Notes: generated by a model from the letters alone, not told the origin. A stretch of DNA of 53,706 bases from Ilumatobacteraceae bacterium (GCA_024643255.1 JAHENF010000020.1:1-53706); one strand, 5' to 3'; positions 35,797 through 44,404 are shown, counted from the stretch's first letter. Program-made: numbers and translations.

Positions 35797-37104
35797 TCAG
35801 CGACGGCGGAGTCGGGAGCGCGACACGCGCAGGGGGCGTGACGTGAGGCGAATCGCGAAATCGGTGGCACGGGCGGGCATCGGGACGAAGGGTCCCTGCC
35901 GGTTCACCGGCAGCGCGTCTTCGGCGACGAGCCGGTAGGCGACGTACATCGCGATCATGCCGTGGGTGGCGACGAGGCACCAGAAGAACGAAGTCTCGCC
36001 GAGTGCCGCCATGATCGAACCGGCGACGATCGGCCCGAGGACCGCACCGACGCCGTTCACCCGCAGCGATGCCCCGCTCGCCCCCATCGCTGAGCCGGGG
36101 GCCGATCGGTCGAGCGTGTGCGACAGCAGCAGCGAGTAGAGCGGGAACGTCAGGCCGCCGAGGACGAACATCATCGGCAGCATCACCACGTTGCCCTCGG
36201 GCGTGAACCCCAGCGTCGCGCTCATCGCCGCAGCGCAGACGGCGACCACGAAGATCACGCCGCGCCGAGGCAACCGATCGGACGCCCAGCCGACCGGCCA
36301 CTGGAACACGAGCGCCCCGAGCGACGGCAGCGCCAGGAACAACGCCGTCTCGCCCACACCGAATCCGGCGCGTGTGGCGTACACCGCACTCAGGCCGAAC
36401 AGGATCCCGTGCGACGCGCCGGTGAACACCATGCCGACCAGACCCGTCGGCGCGATGCGCGCCAACTCGCGAAGTCGCAGATGCGGCGAGACCCGAACCG
36501 GTGGGGCGTCGGTCGTCGCGGCCAGTGCGACCGGCACGAACGACATCGACACGAGGATCGAAGCGACGACGAACAGCCCGTCGCCGCTGGGGTCACCCGC
36601 GGCGATCAGCAGTTGCCCGAGGCCGAGGCCACCCATCGACACGATCATGTAGACCGCGAGCGTGCGACCTCGATTGCGTGGCGTCGACGCGTCGTTGAGC
36701 CACGACTCGACGATCACATACAACCCGGCCATGCAGAATCCGAACAGGAGCCTCATCAGTGCCCATGTCGGCGCCGAGATCCACACGAACTGCAGGAGCA
36801 CGACGCACGACGCGATCGACGCCAAACTCGCGAACACCCTGATGTGACCGACACCCGACAGCCAGCGCACGACGAGGATCGGTCCGAGCAGGAAGCCCGC
36901 GAAATAGCACGCCATCACCACACCGCTGGTGCGCACACCGAATCCCTCGTCGACCATCCGCACGCCGATCAACGCGAGGTTCAGCCCGTTGCCGACCATC
37001 AGCAGCGCAAAGCCGAAGAACAGCGTCCACAACGCCATCCCGCCGCGAACCGTCGGGTGCTCGTGCGGTACTTCGGCGATGGGGAGAGGATCGGTCACGG
37101 ACAC
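35797..37104 (-). CDS. MFS transporter, YcaD-like
   Basis: 435 residues with 12 membrane segments. Motifs include ACYFAGFLLGPILVVRWLSG (with a degenerate loop A), FGFCMAGLYVIVESWLND, which is the mark of the YcaD/UMF-like subgroup, and QWPVGWASDRLPRRGVIF in the second half. The C-terminal tail is basic (SRPLRVSRSRLRRR). The substrate is unknown. A TAGCGT box lies 9 bases ahead of GTG 37104. The gene is convergent with the toroid gene and followed upstream by the S4 protein gene on the same strand. Confidence 0.87.
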   Translation of the reverse strand: MSVTDPLPIAEVPHEHPTVRGGMALWTLFFGFALLMVGNGLNLALIGVRMVDEGFGVRTSGVVMACYFAGFLLGPILVVRWLSGVGHIRVFASLASIASCVVLLQFVWISAPTWALMRLLFGFCMAGLYVIVESWLNDASTPRNRGRTLAVYMIVSMGGLGLGQLLIAAGDPSGDGLFVVASILVSMSFVPVALAATTDAPPVRVSPHLRLRELARIAPTGLVGMVFTGASHGILFGLSAVYATRAGFGVGETALFLALPSLGALVFQWPVGWASDRLPRRGVIFVVAVCAAAMSATLGFTPEGNVVMLPMMFVLGGLTFPLYSLLLSHTLDRSAPGSAMGASGASLRVNGVGAVLGPIVAGSIMAALGETSFFWCLVATHGMIAMYVAYRLVAEDALPVNRQGPFVPMPARATDFAIRLTSRPLRVSRSRLRRR

Positions 37105-37126
37105 GCGCGCGGCACGCTAGCGAGGC

Positions 37127-37504
37127 TCAGCCGCGTCCGCGGAGACGATCGAGCTGACGTCGATCACGCTTCGTCGGACGGCCCGCTCCGCGGTCGCGCT
37201 CGAAGTTTGAGCCGAGTTCCTCGCGCTCGGGCGGCGGCGGGCTGTGGTCGACGAAACAGTCGCCGGCCACCGTCGCGCCGACACGCTTGACGATCAACGT
37301 GCGCACCTCGAGGACACGTTCGCGATCGTGCAGATACGCCTCGACTCGATCACCGACCTTGACGGGGGTGGCCGGCTTGGCGGCCTTGCCGTTGACCTTG
37401 ACGTGGCCGCCTCGGCACGCCGCTGCGGCGTCGCTGCGCGTCTTGGTCATCCGCACCGACCACAACCACTGATCCACCCGTGCCGACTCGATGCCGTCCA
37501 GCAT
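37127..37504 (-). CDS. S4-domain RNA-binding protein (Hsp15-like)
   Basis: 125 residues. The S4 motif is complete: RVDQWLWSVRMTKTRSDAAA, then RGGHVKVNGKAAKPATPVKV, followed by GDRVEAYLHDRERVLEVRTL. E. coli Hsp15 (HslR) binds stalled 50S subunits carrying peptidyl-tRNA. The C-terminal 40 residues are charged and proline-rich (SPPPPEREELG, GRPTKRDRRQLD). The ATG is preceded by GGGGGTG. Its 5' flank carries the long inverted repeat at 37542-37601. Confidence 0.88.
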   Translation of the reverse strand: MLDGIESARVDQWLWSVRMTKTRSDAAAACRGGHVKVNGKAAKPATPVKVGDRVEAYLHDRERVLEVRTLIVKRVGATVAGDCFVDHSPPPPEREELGSNFERDRGAGRPTKRDRRQLDRLRGRG

Positions 37505-37541
37505 CCCACACCCCCGAATCGCGCCCCCACCATCCCCAACA

Positions 37542-37601
37542 ACCCGGAAATTCGGAGCCGATGTTGCGCTGAGCGCAACAATCGCTCCGAATTTCGGGTT
37601 T
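37542..37601. repeat. Long near-perfect inverted repeat (60 bases)
   Basis: The left arm (37542-37571, beginning AACCCGGAAATTCGGAGC) pairs with the right arm (37573-37601, ending GCTCCGAATTTCGGGTT) with two one-base bulges on the left and one on the right. The centre is GTTGCGCT-G-AGCGCAAC. It sits after the aguA stop and before the S4 gene start. Possible terminator for the aguBA operon, or a small mobile palindrome. Confidence 0.85.
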
Positions 37602-37617
37602 CGGGCGCTGGCGGGAG

Positions 37618-38625
37618 TCAGGCGGGGAGTTGTTGGGTGATGCAGTGGATGCCACCGCCACCACCGGCGAGGATCGCCCCGACCTCGAGGGCGACGGCTT
37701 CCCGGCCGGGATACTGCGCGCTGATCAGCGCGACCATGTCGTCATCGGCGCGGTGTCCGCACGTCGGGATCAGGACGAAGCCGTTGCCGAGGTAGTAGTT
37801 CAGGTACGGCACCACGACACGCTCTGGGCCCTCGCCGCGGTCGACCTCGGCGAACGGGAGCACCGGCACCGTGACGACATCGAGGGCCCGACCCCGAGCG
37901 TCGAGCGCACCCTGGGCCACCCGGCGATCGACATCCAGCCGCAACCAGTCGGCTTCGTCGGGATCGTCGCACCCCTGGAGGACCAGACGTCCCGGAACCG
38001 CGAACGCCGCGATGTTGTCGACATGGCCGTCGGTGTCGTCGTCGAGCGCGAGTCCATGCGGCAGCCAGATCGTCGTCTCGGCGCCGAGCTCGGCCCGCAG
38101 GACCGCCTCGATCTCGACCTGCGTCATCGTCGGATTGCGATTCGGGTGCATGAGGCACTGGGTGGTGGTCACGAGCGTGCCGTCGCCGTCGCCGGTGATC
38201 GAGCCACCCTCGAACACCATGTCGATCGAGCGCACCGGATCGCCGCGACCATCGGCGAAGCGACGCGCGGCCGCGGCGTCGTCGTCGTACGGCAGGAACT
38301 TGTCGCCCCAGGAGTTGAAGCGCCAGTCGGTCGCCACCGTCGAGCCGTCGTCGTCGACCACGTAGATCGGGCCGGAATCACGGAACCACGAATCGTCGAT
38401 CGCGAGTTCGACGACCTCGACACCTGGTCCACACCGAGCGGCCGCCCGCTCGACGGTACGCGGCGGCGCCAACATCGTGACCGGCTCGAACCGTGCGATC
38501 GCGTTGGCCACCTCGGCGTGGGCGACCTCGGCGTCGGCGAACAGATCGCCCCACATCGCGTCGCGCGCCGGCCAGCACATCGCAGTGCCGCCATGGGCCT
38601 CCCACTCGGCCGGGAAGCGCGTCAC
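37618..38625 (-). CDS. aguA: Agmatine deiminase
   Basis: Converts agmatine to N-carbamoylputrescine and ammonia. 335 residues of the porphyromonas-type peptidylarginine deiminase family. It shows FPAEWEAHGGTAMCWPAR at the N terminus, DDSWFRDSGPIYVVDDDG (Asp-rich substrate site), GHVDNIAAF (catalytic His) and GGGGIHCITQQLP with the active Cys at about 328. GTG 38625 overlaps the aguB stop (GTGA), so translation is coupled. Length is slightly below the common 360-370, without an obvious missing motif. Confidence 0.94.
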   Translation of the reverse strand: MTRFPAEWEAHGGTAMCWPARDAMWGDLFADAEVAHAEVANAIARFEPVTMLAPPRTVERAAARCGPGVEVVELAIDDSWFRDSGPIYVVDDDGSTVATDWRFNSWGDKFLPYDDDAAAARRFADGRGDPVRSIDMVFEGGSITGDGDGTLVTTTQCLMHPNRNPTMTQVEIEAVLRAELGAETTIWLPHGLALDDDTDGHVDNIAAFAVPGRLVLQGCDDPDEADWLRLDVDRRVAQGALDARGRALDVVTVPVLPFAEVDRGEGPERVVVPYLNYYLGNGFVLIPTCGHRADDDMVALISAQYPGREAVALEVGAILAGGGGGIHCITQQLPA

Positions 38626-39515
38626 CGGCCACCTGCCGAACCGATGCCTGCGCGGCCGTCGAGCGTGACGATCGGGCCGTACAACTCGGGCCGACGATCC
38701 CGGAACAGGCCCCATGCCGCGCGCTGCGTGCGCAGTTGCTCGCGATCGAACGTGGCCACGAGGACCGCCTCGGCGTCGCGCCCCGCCTCGGCGACCTTGG
38801 CGCCGGTGTTGTCGGCGATGAACGACGAACCGTAGAACGTGATCTCGCAGGTCTGCCCGATCTCGCGGCCGATCCGATTCGAGGCGACAACCGGCATCAG
38901 GTTCGCACCGGCATGGCCCTGCATCACCCGTTGCCAGTGGCCGCTCGAATCCCACGTCGGATCCGGCGGCTCGCTGCCGATCGCCGTCGGGTAGAACAGC
39001 ACCTCGGCGCCGAGCAACGCCATCGATCGCGCCGACTCGGGAAACCACTGGTCCCAGCAGATGCCGACACCGATCGTGCCGTGCAGCGTGTCCCAGACCC
39101 GAAAGCCCGTGTCACCCGGCGAGAAGTAGTACTTCTCGGTGTACCCCGGACCATCGGGGATGTGGCTCTTGCGGTAGTGACCGAGCACCGATCCGTCGGC
39201 GTCGACGATCACCACGGTGTTGAACAGCGCCTGACCCGCCCGTTCGTAGATGCTCAGCGGGAGCACGACACCGAGTTCTGCGGCGACCGCGCAGAAATGT
39301 TCGACCGTCGGGTGCCCGTCGAGCGGAATCGCCCGGTCGAGGTGCTCCGGCAGCTGGTCCTTGCAGAAGTACGGGCCCTCGAACAGCTCCGGAATCAGGA
39401 TGATCCGAGCCCCCTGCGCGGCAGCGTCACGAACGAGGCGCTCGGCCGTCGCCACGTTGACCGCGACGTCGTCGCCCATCGCCATCTGCAGTGCGGCAAC
39501 GCTGAGTTCGTTCAT
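38622..39515 (-). CDS. aguB: N-carbamoylputrescine amidase
   Basis: A nitrilase-fold enzyme that hydrolyses N-carbamoylputrescine to putrescine, CO2 and ammonia. 297 residues. The catalytic triad is visible as Glu43 (LIPELFEGPYF), Lys116 (HYRKSHIPDGPGY) and Cys153 (VGICWDQWFPESAR). YFCKDQ and the YTEKYYFSPGDTGF loop are typical of AguB. It starts 10 bases after rpiR and overlaps aguA at the other end. Confidence 0.95.
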   Translation of the reverse strand: MNELSVAALQMAMGDDVAVNVATAERLVRDAAAQGARIILIPELFEGPYFCKDQLPEHLDRAIPLDGHPTVEHFCAVAAELGVVLPLSIYERAGQALFNTVVIVDADGSVLGHYRKSHIPDGPGYTEKYYFSPGDTGFRVWDTLHGTIGVGICWDQWFPESARSMALLGAEVLFYPTAIGSEPPDPTWDSSGHWQRVMQGHAGANLMPVVASNRIGREIGQTCEITFYGSSFIADNTGAKVAEAGRDAEAVLVATFDREQLRTQRAAWGLFRDRRPELYGPIVTLDGRAGIGSAGGR

Positions 39516-39525
39516 CACCGCGACG

Positions 39526-40380
39526 CTACTTGCCGTCGTCGGTGAGGGCGTCGGCGGCGACCCATGCGGCCTCGATCGCGTCGAGCCGGGTGACCGCTCC
39601 GTCGCGGCGCCGTGCTGCGACCTCGACCACGAACAGATTGAGGAGTGCCAAGGTCCCCACGTGGCTGTCGAACGGCCCCGCTGAGGCCGCCGACACGACG
39701 AACGCGTGCTCGGCCATCGACGCGAGCGGCGACAACACGTTGTCGGTGACAGCGACCGCCCACGCGCCCCTCGCCCGAGCGAGTTCCATCGCATCGATCA
39801 GCCACCGCTCGTAACGACGCAGGTCGAGCACCACGAGTGTCGCCTCGGCTCCGACGAGCGCGAGCGTGCGCACGATGTCGACCTGATTGCCGTCGAGGAG
39901 TCGCACGCCCGGCCGGAGCTGTTCGAGGTCGCCGACGAACTGCATCGCGACGCCGCGCGATGCCACACCCGACAGGACGAGGACCGGGAATCGCTCGTCG
40001 GACAGGCGGTCGACGACGGCACGGTCGTCACCGACACGGATTGCGTCGAGCGTCGAGCGGACGTTGGCCGCCTCGACATCGGCGTGTCGTGTGGCAAGCG
40101 TCTCGTCGCCGGAGCGTTGGTCGCGAATGCGCTCGACCGCCGGGCGCAGTTGGCCGCTCACGTCGCGCTGCACCGACGCCTGCAGTTGCGAATAGCCGTC
40201 GAATCCGAGCTTGACGGCGAAGCGCACCACGGTCGCCGTGCCCACCCGTGCCGCCTCGGCGACGTCGGCGACGGTGCCGAATGCCACGAGTTGCGAGTTG
40301 GCGAGGATCGTCTCACCGATCCGACGCTCGGACGGAGTCAGCACGTCGGCTCGTTCGCGCAGTCGCTGCTCGAGGTCCAT
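39526..40380 (-). CDS. MurR/RpiR-family transcriptional regulator
   Basis: 284 residues. The N-terminal HTH_6 domain (RLRERADVLTPSERRIGETI; VADVAEAARVGTATVVRFAV) is followed by a SIS domain from about 125 (DERFPVLVLSGVASRGVAMQ; WAVAVTDNVLSPLASMAEHA). RpiR proteins usually sense a sugar phosphate or similar ligand. It is the first gene of the aguBA operon and divergent from the oxygenase gene, with two palindromes between them. Which ligand it senses here is unknown; an agmatine-pathway metabolite is an inference. Confidence 0.9.
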   Translation of the reverse strand: MDLEQRLRERADVLTPSERRIGETILANSQLVAFGTVADVAEAARVGTATVVRFAVKLGFDGYSQLQASVQRDVSGQLRPAVERIRDQRSGDETLATRHADVEAANVRSTLDAIRVGDDRAVVDRLSDERFPVLVLSGVASRGVAMQFVGDLEQLRPGVRLLDGNQVDIVRTLALVGAEATLVVLDLRRYERWLIDAMELARARGAWAVAVTDNVLSPLASMAEHAFVVSAASAGPFDSHVGTLALLNLFVVEVAARRRDGAVTRLDAIEAAWVAADALTDDGK

Positions 40381-40388
40381 GCGACGGC

Positions 40389-40394
40389 ACGGTA
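40389..40394 (-). promoter_or_regulatory. -10 box TACCGT for rpiR-aguBA
   Basis: Minus-strand TACCGT lies 8 bases before ATG 40380 without a ribosome site. Confidence 0.4.
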
Positions 40395-40406
40395 GCTCCA
40401 CTCATC

Positions 40407-40432
40407 CACTGATAGACGTCGTTCCATCAGTG
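40407..40432. promoter_or_regulatory. Inverted repeat CACTGAT-N12-ATCAGTG
   Basis: Seven-base arms at 40407-40413 and 40426-40432 cover the -35 region and spacer of the oxygenase promoter and lie upstream of the rpiR -10. A dimeric regulator could bind both directions here. Confidence 0.5.
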
Positions 40433-40441
40433 TGCTAGAGT
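40413..40441 (+). promoter_or_regulatory. Promoter of the oxygenase gene (-35 TAGACG, -10 TAGAGT)
   Basis: TAGACG (40413-40418) and TAGAGT (40436-40441) are 17 bases apart. Unlike most genes here, the transcript would have a leader of about 65 bases and a strong AGGAGG ribosome site (40500-40505). Confidence 0.5.
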
Positions 40442-40456
40442 GAAACAACCGTTTCA
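40441..40456. promoter_or_regulatory. Operator TGAAAC-N4-GTTTCA
   Basis: A perfect 6-base inverted repeat just downstream of the -10 box of the oxygenase gene. TGAAA/TTTCA half sites are common for RpiR-type regulators, so the adjacent rpiR product is the likely binder. Confidence 0.6.
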
Positions 40457-40513
40457 TCGCGTGTCGCCCGACACGCTGCTCCCACCCAGCTGATCGCCCA
40501 GGAGGTGCCCGAC

Positions 40514-41473
40514 ATGACCCACGCCATCGAAACGCTCGTCGCGATGCCGATCGTCGACGCCTCCGGGTGGAGCCTCGCCGCACCGTCCGTCGAGGAACTC
40601 GGCGAAGAGCTCGTCCATCTCGCCGCGCGGGGCGGCCGGGACCTTCCGTCAGACGTCGACGACGCACTCCTGCGCTTCGCCGTCGCCGCGCCGCGTGCAG
40701 GCGCGCTGTTGATCCGCAATGCGCCGATCGGCGCGCTTCCGGATACGCCTGCGGCCCCCGAGGTCGCGATTGCCAAGGACCTGGCGACCGAGCTCACCCT
40801 GTTGACGGTCGCTCGCCGCCTCGGCCAGCCGGTCGGCTACGTCCCCGAGCACGGTGGGCGCATCGTGCAGAACATCGTGCCGACACAGACCGACGCCGAC
40901 CGCCAGACCTCGACGTCGTCGCGTTCGAATCTGATGTTCCACACCGAGACGGCGTTCCACCCTCACCGCCCCCGGTACCTACTGTTGCTGTGTCTGCGTG
41001 GCGACCCGGCCGCGCACACGACGCTGGCGTCGGTGCACGACATCATGGATCACCTCCCGGCCGAAATGGTCGAGAAGATGTTCGAGCCCAGGTTCCGCAC
41101 CGCGGTCGACGCGAGCTTTCTCGACGGGCGCCCGAACGAACTGGGCGCCGCACGCCCCCTGGTGACCGGCACCCGCGACGAGCCGACCTTCGTGTTCGAC
41201 GCCGACCTCACCGTCGGGATCGACACCGAGGCCGAAGATGTGCTGACCGCCGTGCGAGCCGCGATCGAGGAGGTCGAGACCTCCGTTGTGCTCGAGCCCG
41301 GTGACCTCCTCGTGGTCGACAACAACGTCGCGGTCCACGGCCGTTCGCCGTTCGCCGCTCGCTTCGACGGCACCGACCGGTGGCTGCAGCGCTCGTTCGT
41401 CGTCGCCGACCTCGCGCCGAGCGCCGCCGATCGCGCGGGACGGGTGATCACCACCGAGTTCGGCGTCCGCTGA
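40514..41473 (+). CDS. Clavaminate-synthase-like 2-oxoglutarate/Fe(II) oxygenase (Arg/Asn hydroxylase type)
   Basis: 319 residues. Iron ligands appear as His143-x-Glu145 (MFHTETAFHPHRPRYLLLL) and His275 (DNNVAVHGRSPF), with Arg293 (RWLQRSF) for 2-oxoglutarate. The HxE rather than HxD pair and the HTExAFHPxR context match the clavaminate synthase, VioC and AsnO group, which hydroxylate free arginine or asparagine. The leader EHGGRIVQNIVP is also typical. The start ATG has an AGGAGG site 8 bases ahead. It is divergent from rpiR-aguBA, so a guanidino or amino acid substrate is plausible. No peptide synthetase is nearby, so a catabolic role seems more likely than antibiotic synthesis. Confidence 0.88.
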   Translation: MTHAIETLVAMPIVDASGWSLAAPSVEELGEELVHLAARGGRDLPSDVDDALLRFAVAAPRAGALLIRNAPIGALPDTPAAPEVAIAKDLATELTLLTVARRLGQPVGYVPEHGGRIVQNIVPTQTDADRQTSTSSRSNLMFHTETAFHPHRPRYLLLLCLRGDPAAHTTLASVHDIMDHLPAEMVEKMFEPRFRTAVDASFLDGRPNELGAARPLVTGTRDEPTFVFDADLTVGIDTEAEDVLTAVRAAIEEVETSVVLEPGDLLVVDNNVAVHGRSPFAARFDGTDRWLQRSFVVADLAPSAADRAGRVITTEFGVR

Positions 41474-41497
41474 CTCCCCATCGCGCCCACCAGAGAT

Positions 41498-41547
41498 CAC
41501 CACCGATGAGGTTCCGGACCGACAGGTGAACCACAACCTCATCGCAA
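41498..41547. repeat. Tandem hairpin repeat, locus 2, copy 1
   Basis: A 50-base unit repeated directly once more with a single T/C difference. CGATGAGGTT (41504-41513) pairs with AACCTCATCG (41535-41544), 10 bases, around a 21-base loop. It lies between the convergent oxygenase and kup genes. Confidence 0.85.
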
Positions 41548-41597
41548 CACCACCGATGAGGTTCCGGACCGACAGGCGAACCACAACCTCATCGCAA
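41548..41597. repeat. Tandem hairpin repeat, locus 2, copy 2
   Basis: Second copy, abutting the first. Same stem at 41554-41563 and 41585-41594. The outer CACCGATGAG and CTCATCG are shared with locus 1 at 10636-10752; the loops differ. Confidence 0.85.
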
Positions 41598-41632
41598 CGG
41601 GGGCACGGGCCGAGGTCGGCCGGCGCTGACGC

Positions 41633-43525
41633 TCAGATCTCGACGAGCGTGCGCACCTCGAACACCCGGTCGGCTGGAAGCGAGAAGAACCTCGTCGCAC
41701 TCGCCGCGCTGCGATTCATCGCGACGAAGAGCCGCTCGCGCATCGGGTGCATGCCAGGCACCTTCGTCGAGCTGACCGTCTCCCGACCGATGAAGTAGGT
41801 GGCACGTGCGGGATCGAACTCCTGGCCGGGAATCTCGAGCAATGCCAGCGCGGCCGGCACGTCGGGATCATCGAGGAACCCGAAGTGCAACTCGACCTGC
41901 TGGATTCCCGAGCCGACCTTGCGACTCATGATCCGTTCGCCGTCGGGCACCCGCGGCTGGTCGTGGGTGTGCACCGAGACCATCAGCGTCAGCTGGTGCA
42001 TCACGTGGTTGTGCTCGAGGTTCGCGATCATCGCGGGGGGCGCCTTGCCGACGTCTTTGAACATGAAGACCGCGACACCGGGCACGCGTGCGACGTCGGC
42101 AGCCGAGGCCTCGTGCACGACCGATTCGATCGGGCGCTCGCCGCGATGGATCCGAGCGGCGACCAGCTGGCGGCCCTTGCGCCACGTGGTCATCAGCGTC
42201 ACGAGGATCAACCCGACGAGCAGCGGGAACCAACCGCCCGAGGCGATCTTGACGATGTTGGCCGAGAGGAAGGCGATGTCGACGGCGAACAGTGGGATGC
42301 ACACCGCGAGGGTCCGGCCGAGCGACCAGTCCCAGCGGGCGCGGGCGACACGGAAGAAGAGGAGTGTCGTGATCAGCATCGTCATCGTCACGGCGATGCC
42401 GTACGCCGATGCCAGATTGCTCGATGTCCGGAAGCCGAGTACCAGTCCGACGCAGCCGATCATCAGCAACCAGTTGACGATCGGGACGTAGATCTGCCCG
42501 ACGTGATGCGGAGACGTGTGCGTGATGCGCATGCGCGGCAAGTAGTCGAGCTGCACCGCCTGCGCCGTCAACGAGAAGGCGCCGGAGATCAACGCCTGCG
42601 ACGCGATCACCGTCGCGCAGGTGGCGAGCACGGCCAGCGGCAGGATCGCCCACGATGGCGCGAGCCGGTAGAACGGGCTCTCGACGTCCGCTGGGTCGGC
42701 GACGACGAGCGCGGCCTGGCCGAAGTAGTTGAGCAGCAGCGCCGGGAGCACGAGCAGGTACCAACTGAACTGGATGGGACGACGTCCGAAGTGGCCCATG
42801 TCGGCGTAGAGCGCTTCGCCGCCGGTGACGACCAGGAAGATCGAACCGAGCGCGACGAACGCCTTGGCGGGTTCGTTGGCGAAGAACTCGAACGCATACG
42901 ACGGCGAGACGGCACGGACGACACCCGGATGCTGCAGCACCTGGTTGAGACCGAGGATGCCGAGCGTCGAAAACCACACGAGCATCACCGGCCCGAACAC
43001 CGTCGAGATCCGCGCGGTGCCGTGGCGCTGGACGGCGAAGAGACCGATCAGGATGACGATCGAGATCGGGATCACGAACCGCGAGAAGGCGGTGCTGGCA
43101 ACTTCGAATCCTTCGACCGCGCTGAGCACCGAGATCGCCGGGGTGATCAGGCCGTCGCCGTAGAGCAGTGCGGTGCCGAACACCCCGAGCGTGACCACCG
43201 CGGCGAGCGCACCCTTCGCGTTGCCCGATTTCGGGGCCACCAGCGCGGTCAGCGCGAGGATCCCGCCCTCGCCGTGGTTGTCGGCGCGCATCACCAGCGC
43301 CAGGTACTTGACGGAGATCACGATGATCAACGCCCAGAAGACCACCGAGGCGACGCCGTACGCGTTCTGCACCGTGACATCGAGGCCGGCATGGTCGAAC
43401 GTTTCGCGAAGCGCGTAGATCGGGCTCGTGCCGATGTCGCCGTACACGATGCCGAGCGCACCGAACGCGAGTCCGGCGGTGCCTGCTTTGACGCTCCTCG
43501 ATCGGATCTGTTCGTCGTCGCTCAT
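41633..43525 (-). CDS. kup: KUP-family potassium uptake protein
   Basis: 630 residues, as usual for Kup (about 620-630). The N-terminal GALGIVYGDIGTSPIYALRE is the hallmark. ALLYGDGLITPAISVLSAVE, FFANEPAKAFVALGSIFLVV and GGEALYADMGHFGRRPI follow, with 12 membrane segments and a cytoplasmic C-terminal region from about 460 (VPGVAVFMFKD; YFIGRETVSS). It probably imports K+ with H+. A GGGGGG ribosome site precedes the ATG. The mscS gene lies just upstream on the same strand (51-base gap). Confidence 0.96.
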   Translation of the reverse strand: MSDDEQIRSRSVKAGTAGLAFGALGIVYGDIGTSPIYALRETFDHAGLDVTVQNAYGVASVVFWALIIVISVKYLALVMRADNHGEGGILALTALVAPKSGNAKGALAAVVTLGVFGTALLYGDGLITPAISVLSAVEGFEVASTAFSRFVIPISIVILIGLFAVQRHGTARISTVFGPVMLVWFSTLGILGLNQVLQHPGVVRAVSPSYAFEFFANEPAKAFVALGSIFLVVTGGEALYADMGHFGRRPIQFSWYLLVLPALLLNYFGQAALVVADPADVESPFYRLAPSWAILPLAVLATCATVIASQALISGAFSLTAQAVQLDYLPRMRITHTSPHHVGQIYVPIVNWLLMIGCVGLVLGFRTSSNLASAYGIAVTMTMLITTLLFFRVARARWDWSLGRTLAVCIPLFAVDIAFLSANIVKIASGGWFPLLVGLILVTLMTTWRKGRQLVAARIHRGERPIESVVHEASAADVARVPGVAVFMFKDVGKAPPAMIANLEHNHVMHQLTLMVSVHTHDQPRVPDGERIMSRKVGSGIQQVELHFGFLDDPDVPAALALLEIPGQEFDPARATYFIGRETVSSTKVPGMHPMRERLFVAMNRSAASATRFFSLPADRVFEVRTLVEI

Positions 43526-43576
43526 CGGTGCTCGCCCCCCACCACCCGGGCGGGTGATGCACGGCTCTGTAGTGAA

Positions 43577-44404
43577 TCAGAGGTCGAGGAGCTTCGCGCG
43601 GACGATGTCCGCCTCGGGCATGCTGAGCGGACGGTTCGTCTTCACCCGCACCGTGACCGTGTCGATCTTGACATCGGACTCCGAATCGATCTCGGGTTCG
43701 TGCGTCTCGATGTCACGCAGGAACACGACACCGGTGAGGCCGACGTCGTTCGACGCGTCGGCGAGGCGCTCGACCGCTTGACGTTCGTCGGCCGCCGCCC
43801 ACTCCTCGAGTGGGACCTCGATGTCGCTCACGGCGGGCAGCTGCGACAGGTTGGTGACCGACTCCACCGCGTGATGCCCGGCGTGCCAGGTTGCGCCGTC
43901 AGCGGTGCGCAACCGCACCGACGCACTCCCGATCAGGTCGACCGTGCCCCGCACCTCGTTGCCGCCGACACGGAAGACGACGTCGTCGCCCACCGCGTAC
44001 CGATCCTCGAGCAGCGCCCGTGTTCCGGCGAGAAAGTCCCTGACGGTGTCCTGGCCGCTGAGCGCGAGTGCCAATCCGATGAATCCGGCGCTGGAGATCG
44101 CGAACGCGAGGTCGACGCCGATCAGCTGGAGCGAAGCAAACGTCGCGACGGCGAAGATGGCCACCGTGACGAGCCGCCCGATCATCCGCGCGACGGCGTC
44201 GGCGCGCTGACGGCGGCGCGCGTCGGCCTGCCCGTTGTCGCCGAGCCGATCCAGACGCACTCGCCATGTGCCCTCCGAGCGCTGGGCGCGCCGCACGGCA
44301 CGCCGGGTGAGCGTGCGGATCGTCACGCGCGCCACCCAGGACGCGGCGATGGCAACGGGCAAGAGGACGAGGGCTTCGGAGAACGATGCGAACCAGGTGA
44401 ACAT
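43577..44404 (-). CDS. Small-conductance mechanosensitive channel (MscS family)
   Basis: 275 residues. Two membrane segments (SEALVLLPVAIAASWVA; GRLVTVAIFAVATFASLQLI) precede the pore helix AISSAGFIGLALALSGQDTV and RDFLAGTRALLEDRYAVGD, which is the conserved MscS boundary, then the beta domain VRLRTADGATWHAGHHAVES. It opens when the membrane is stretched and lets solutes out. The ATG 44404 has GGAAG ahead; an upstream in-frame ATG adds an implausible Arg-rich lead. It lies next to kup. Confidence 0.93.
   Translation of the reverse strand: MFTWFASFSEALVLLPVAIAASWVARVTIRTLTRRAVRRAQRSEGTWRVRLDRLGDNGQADARRRQRADAVARMIGRLVTVAIFAVATFASLQLIGVDLAFAISSAGFIGLALALSGQDTVRDFLAGTRALLEDRYAVGDDVVFRVGGNEVRGTVDLIGSASVRLRTADGATWHAGHHAVESVTNLSQLPAVSDIEVPLEEWAAADERQAVERLADASNDVGLTGVVFLRDIETHEPEIDSESDVKIDTVTVRVKTNRPLSMPEADIVRAKLLDL

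Noticed and set aside
41498..41597. CRISPR-like pair of repeats, second site
   Set aside because: Copies abut with no spacer and there are only two.
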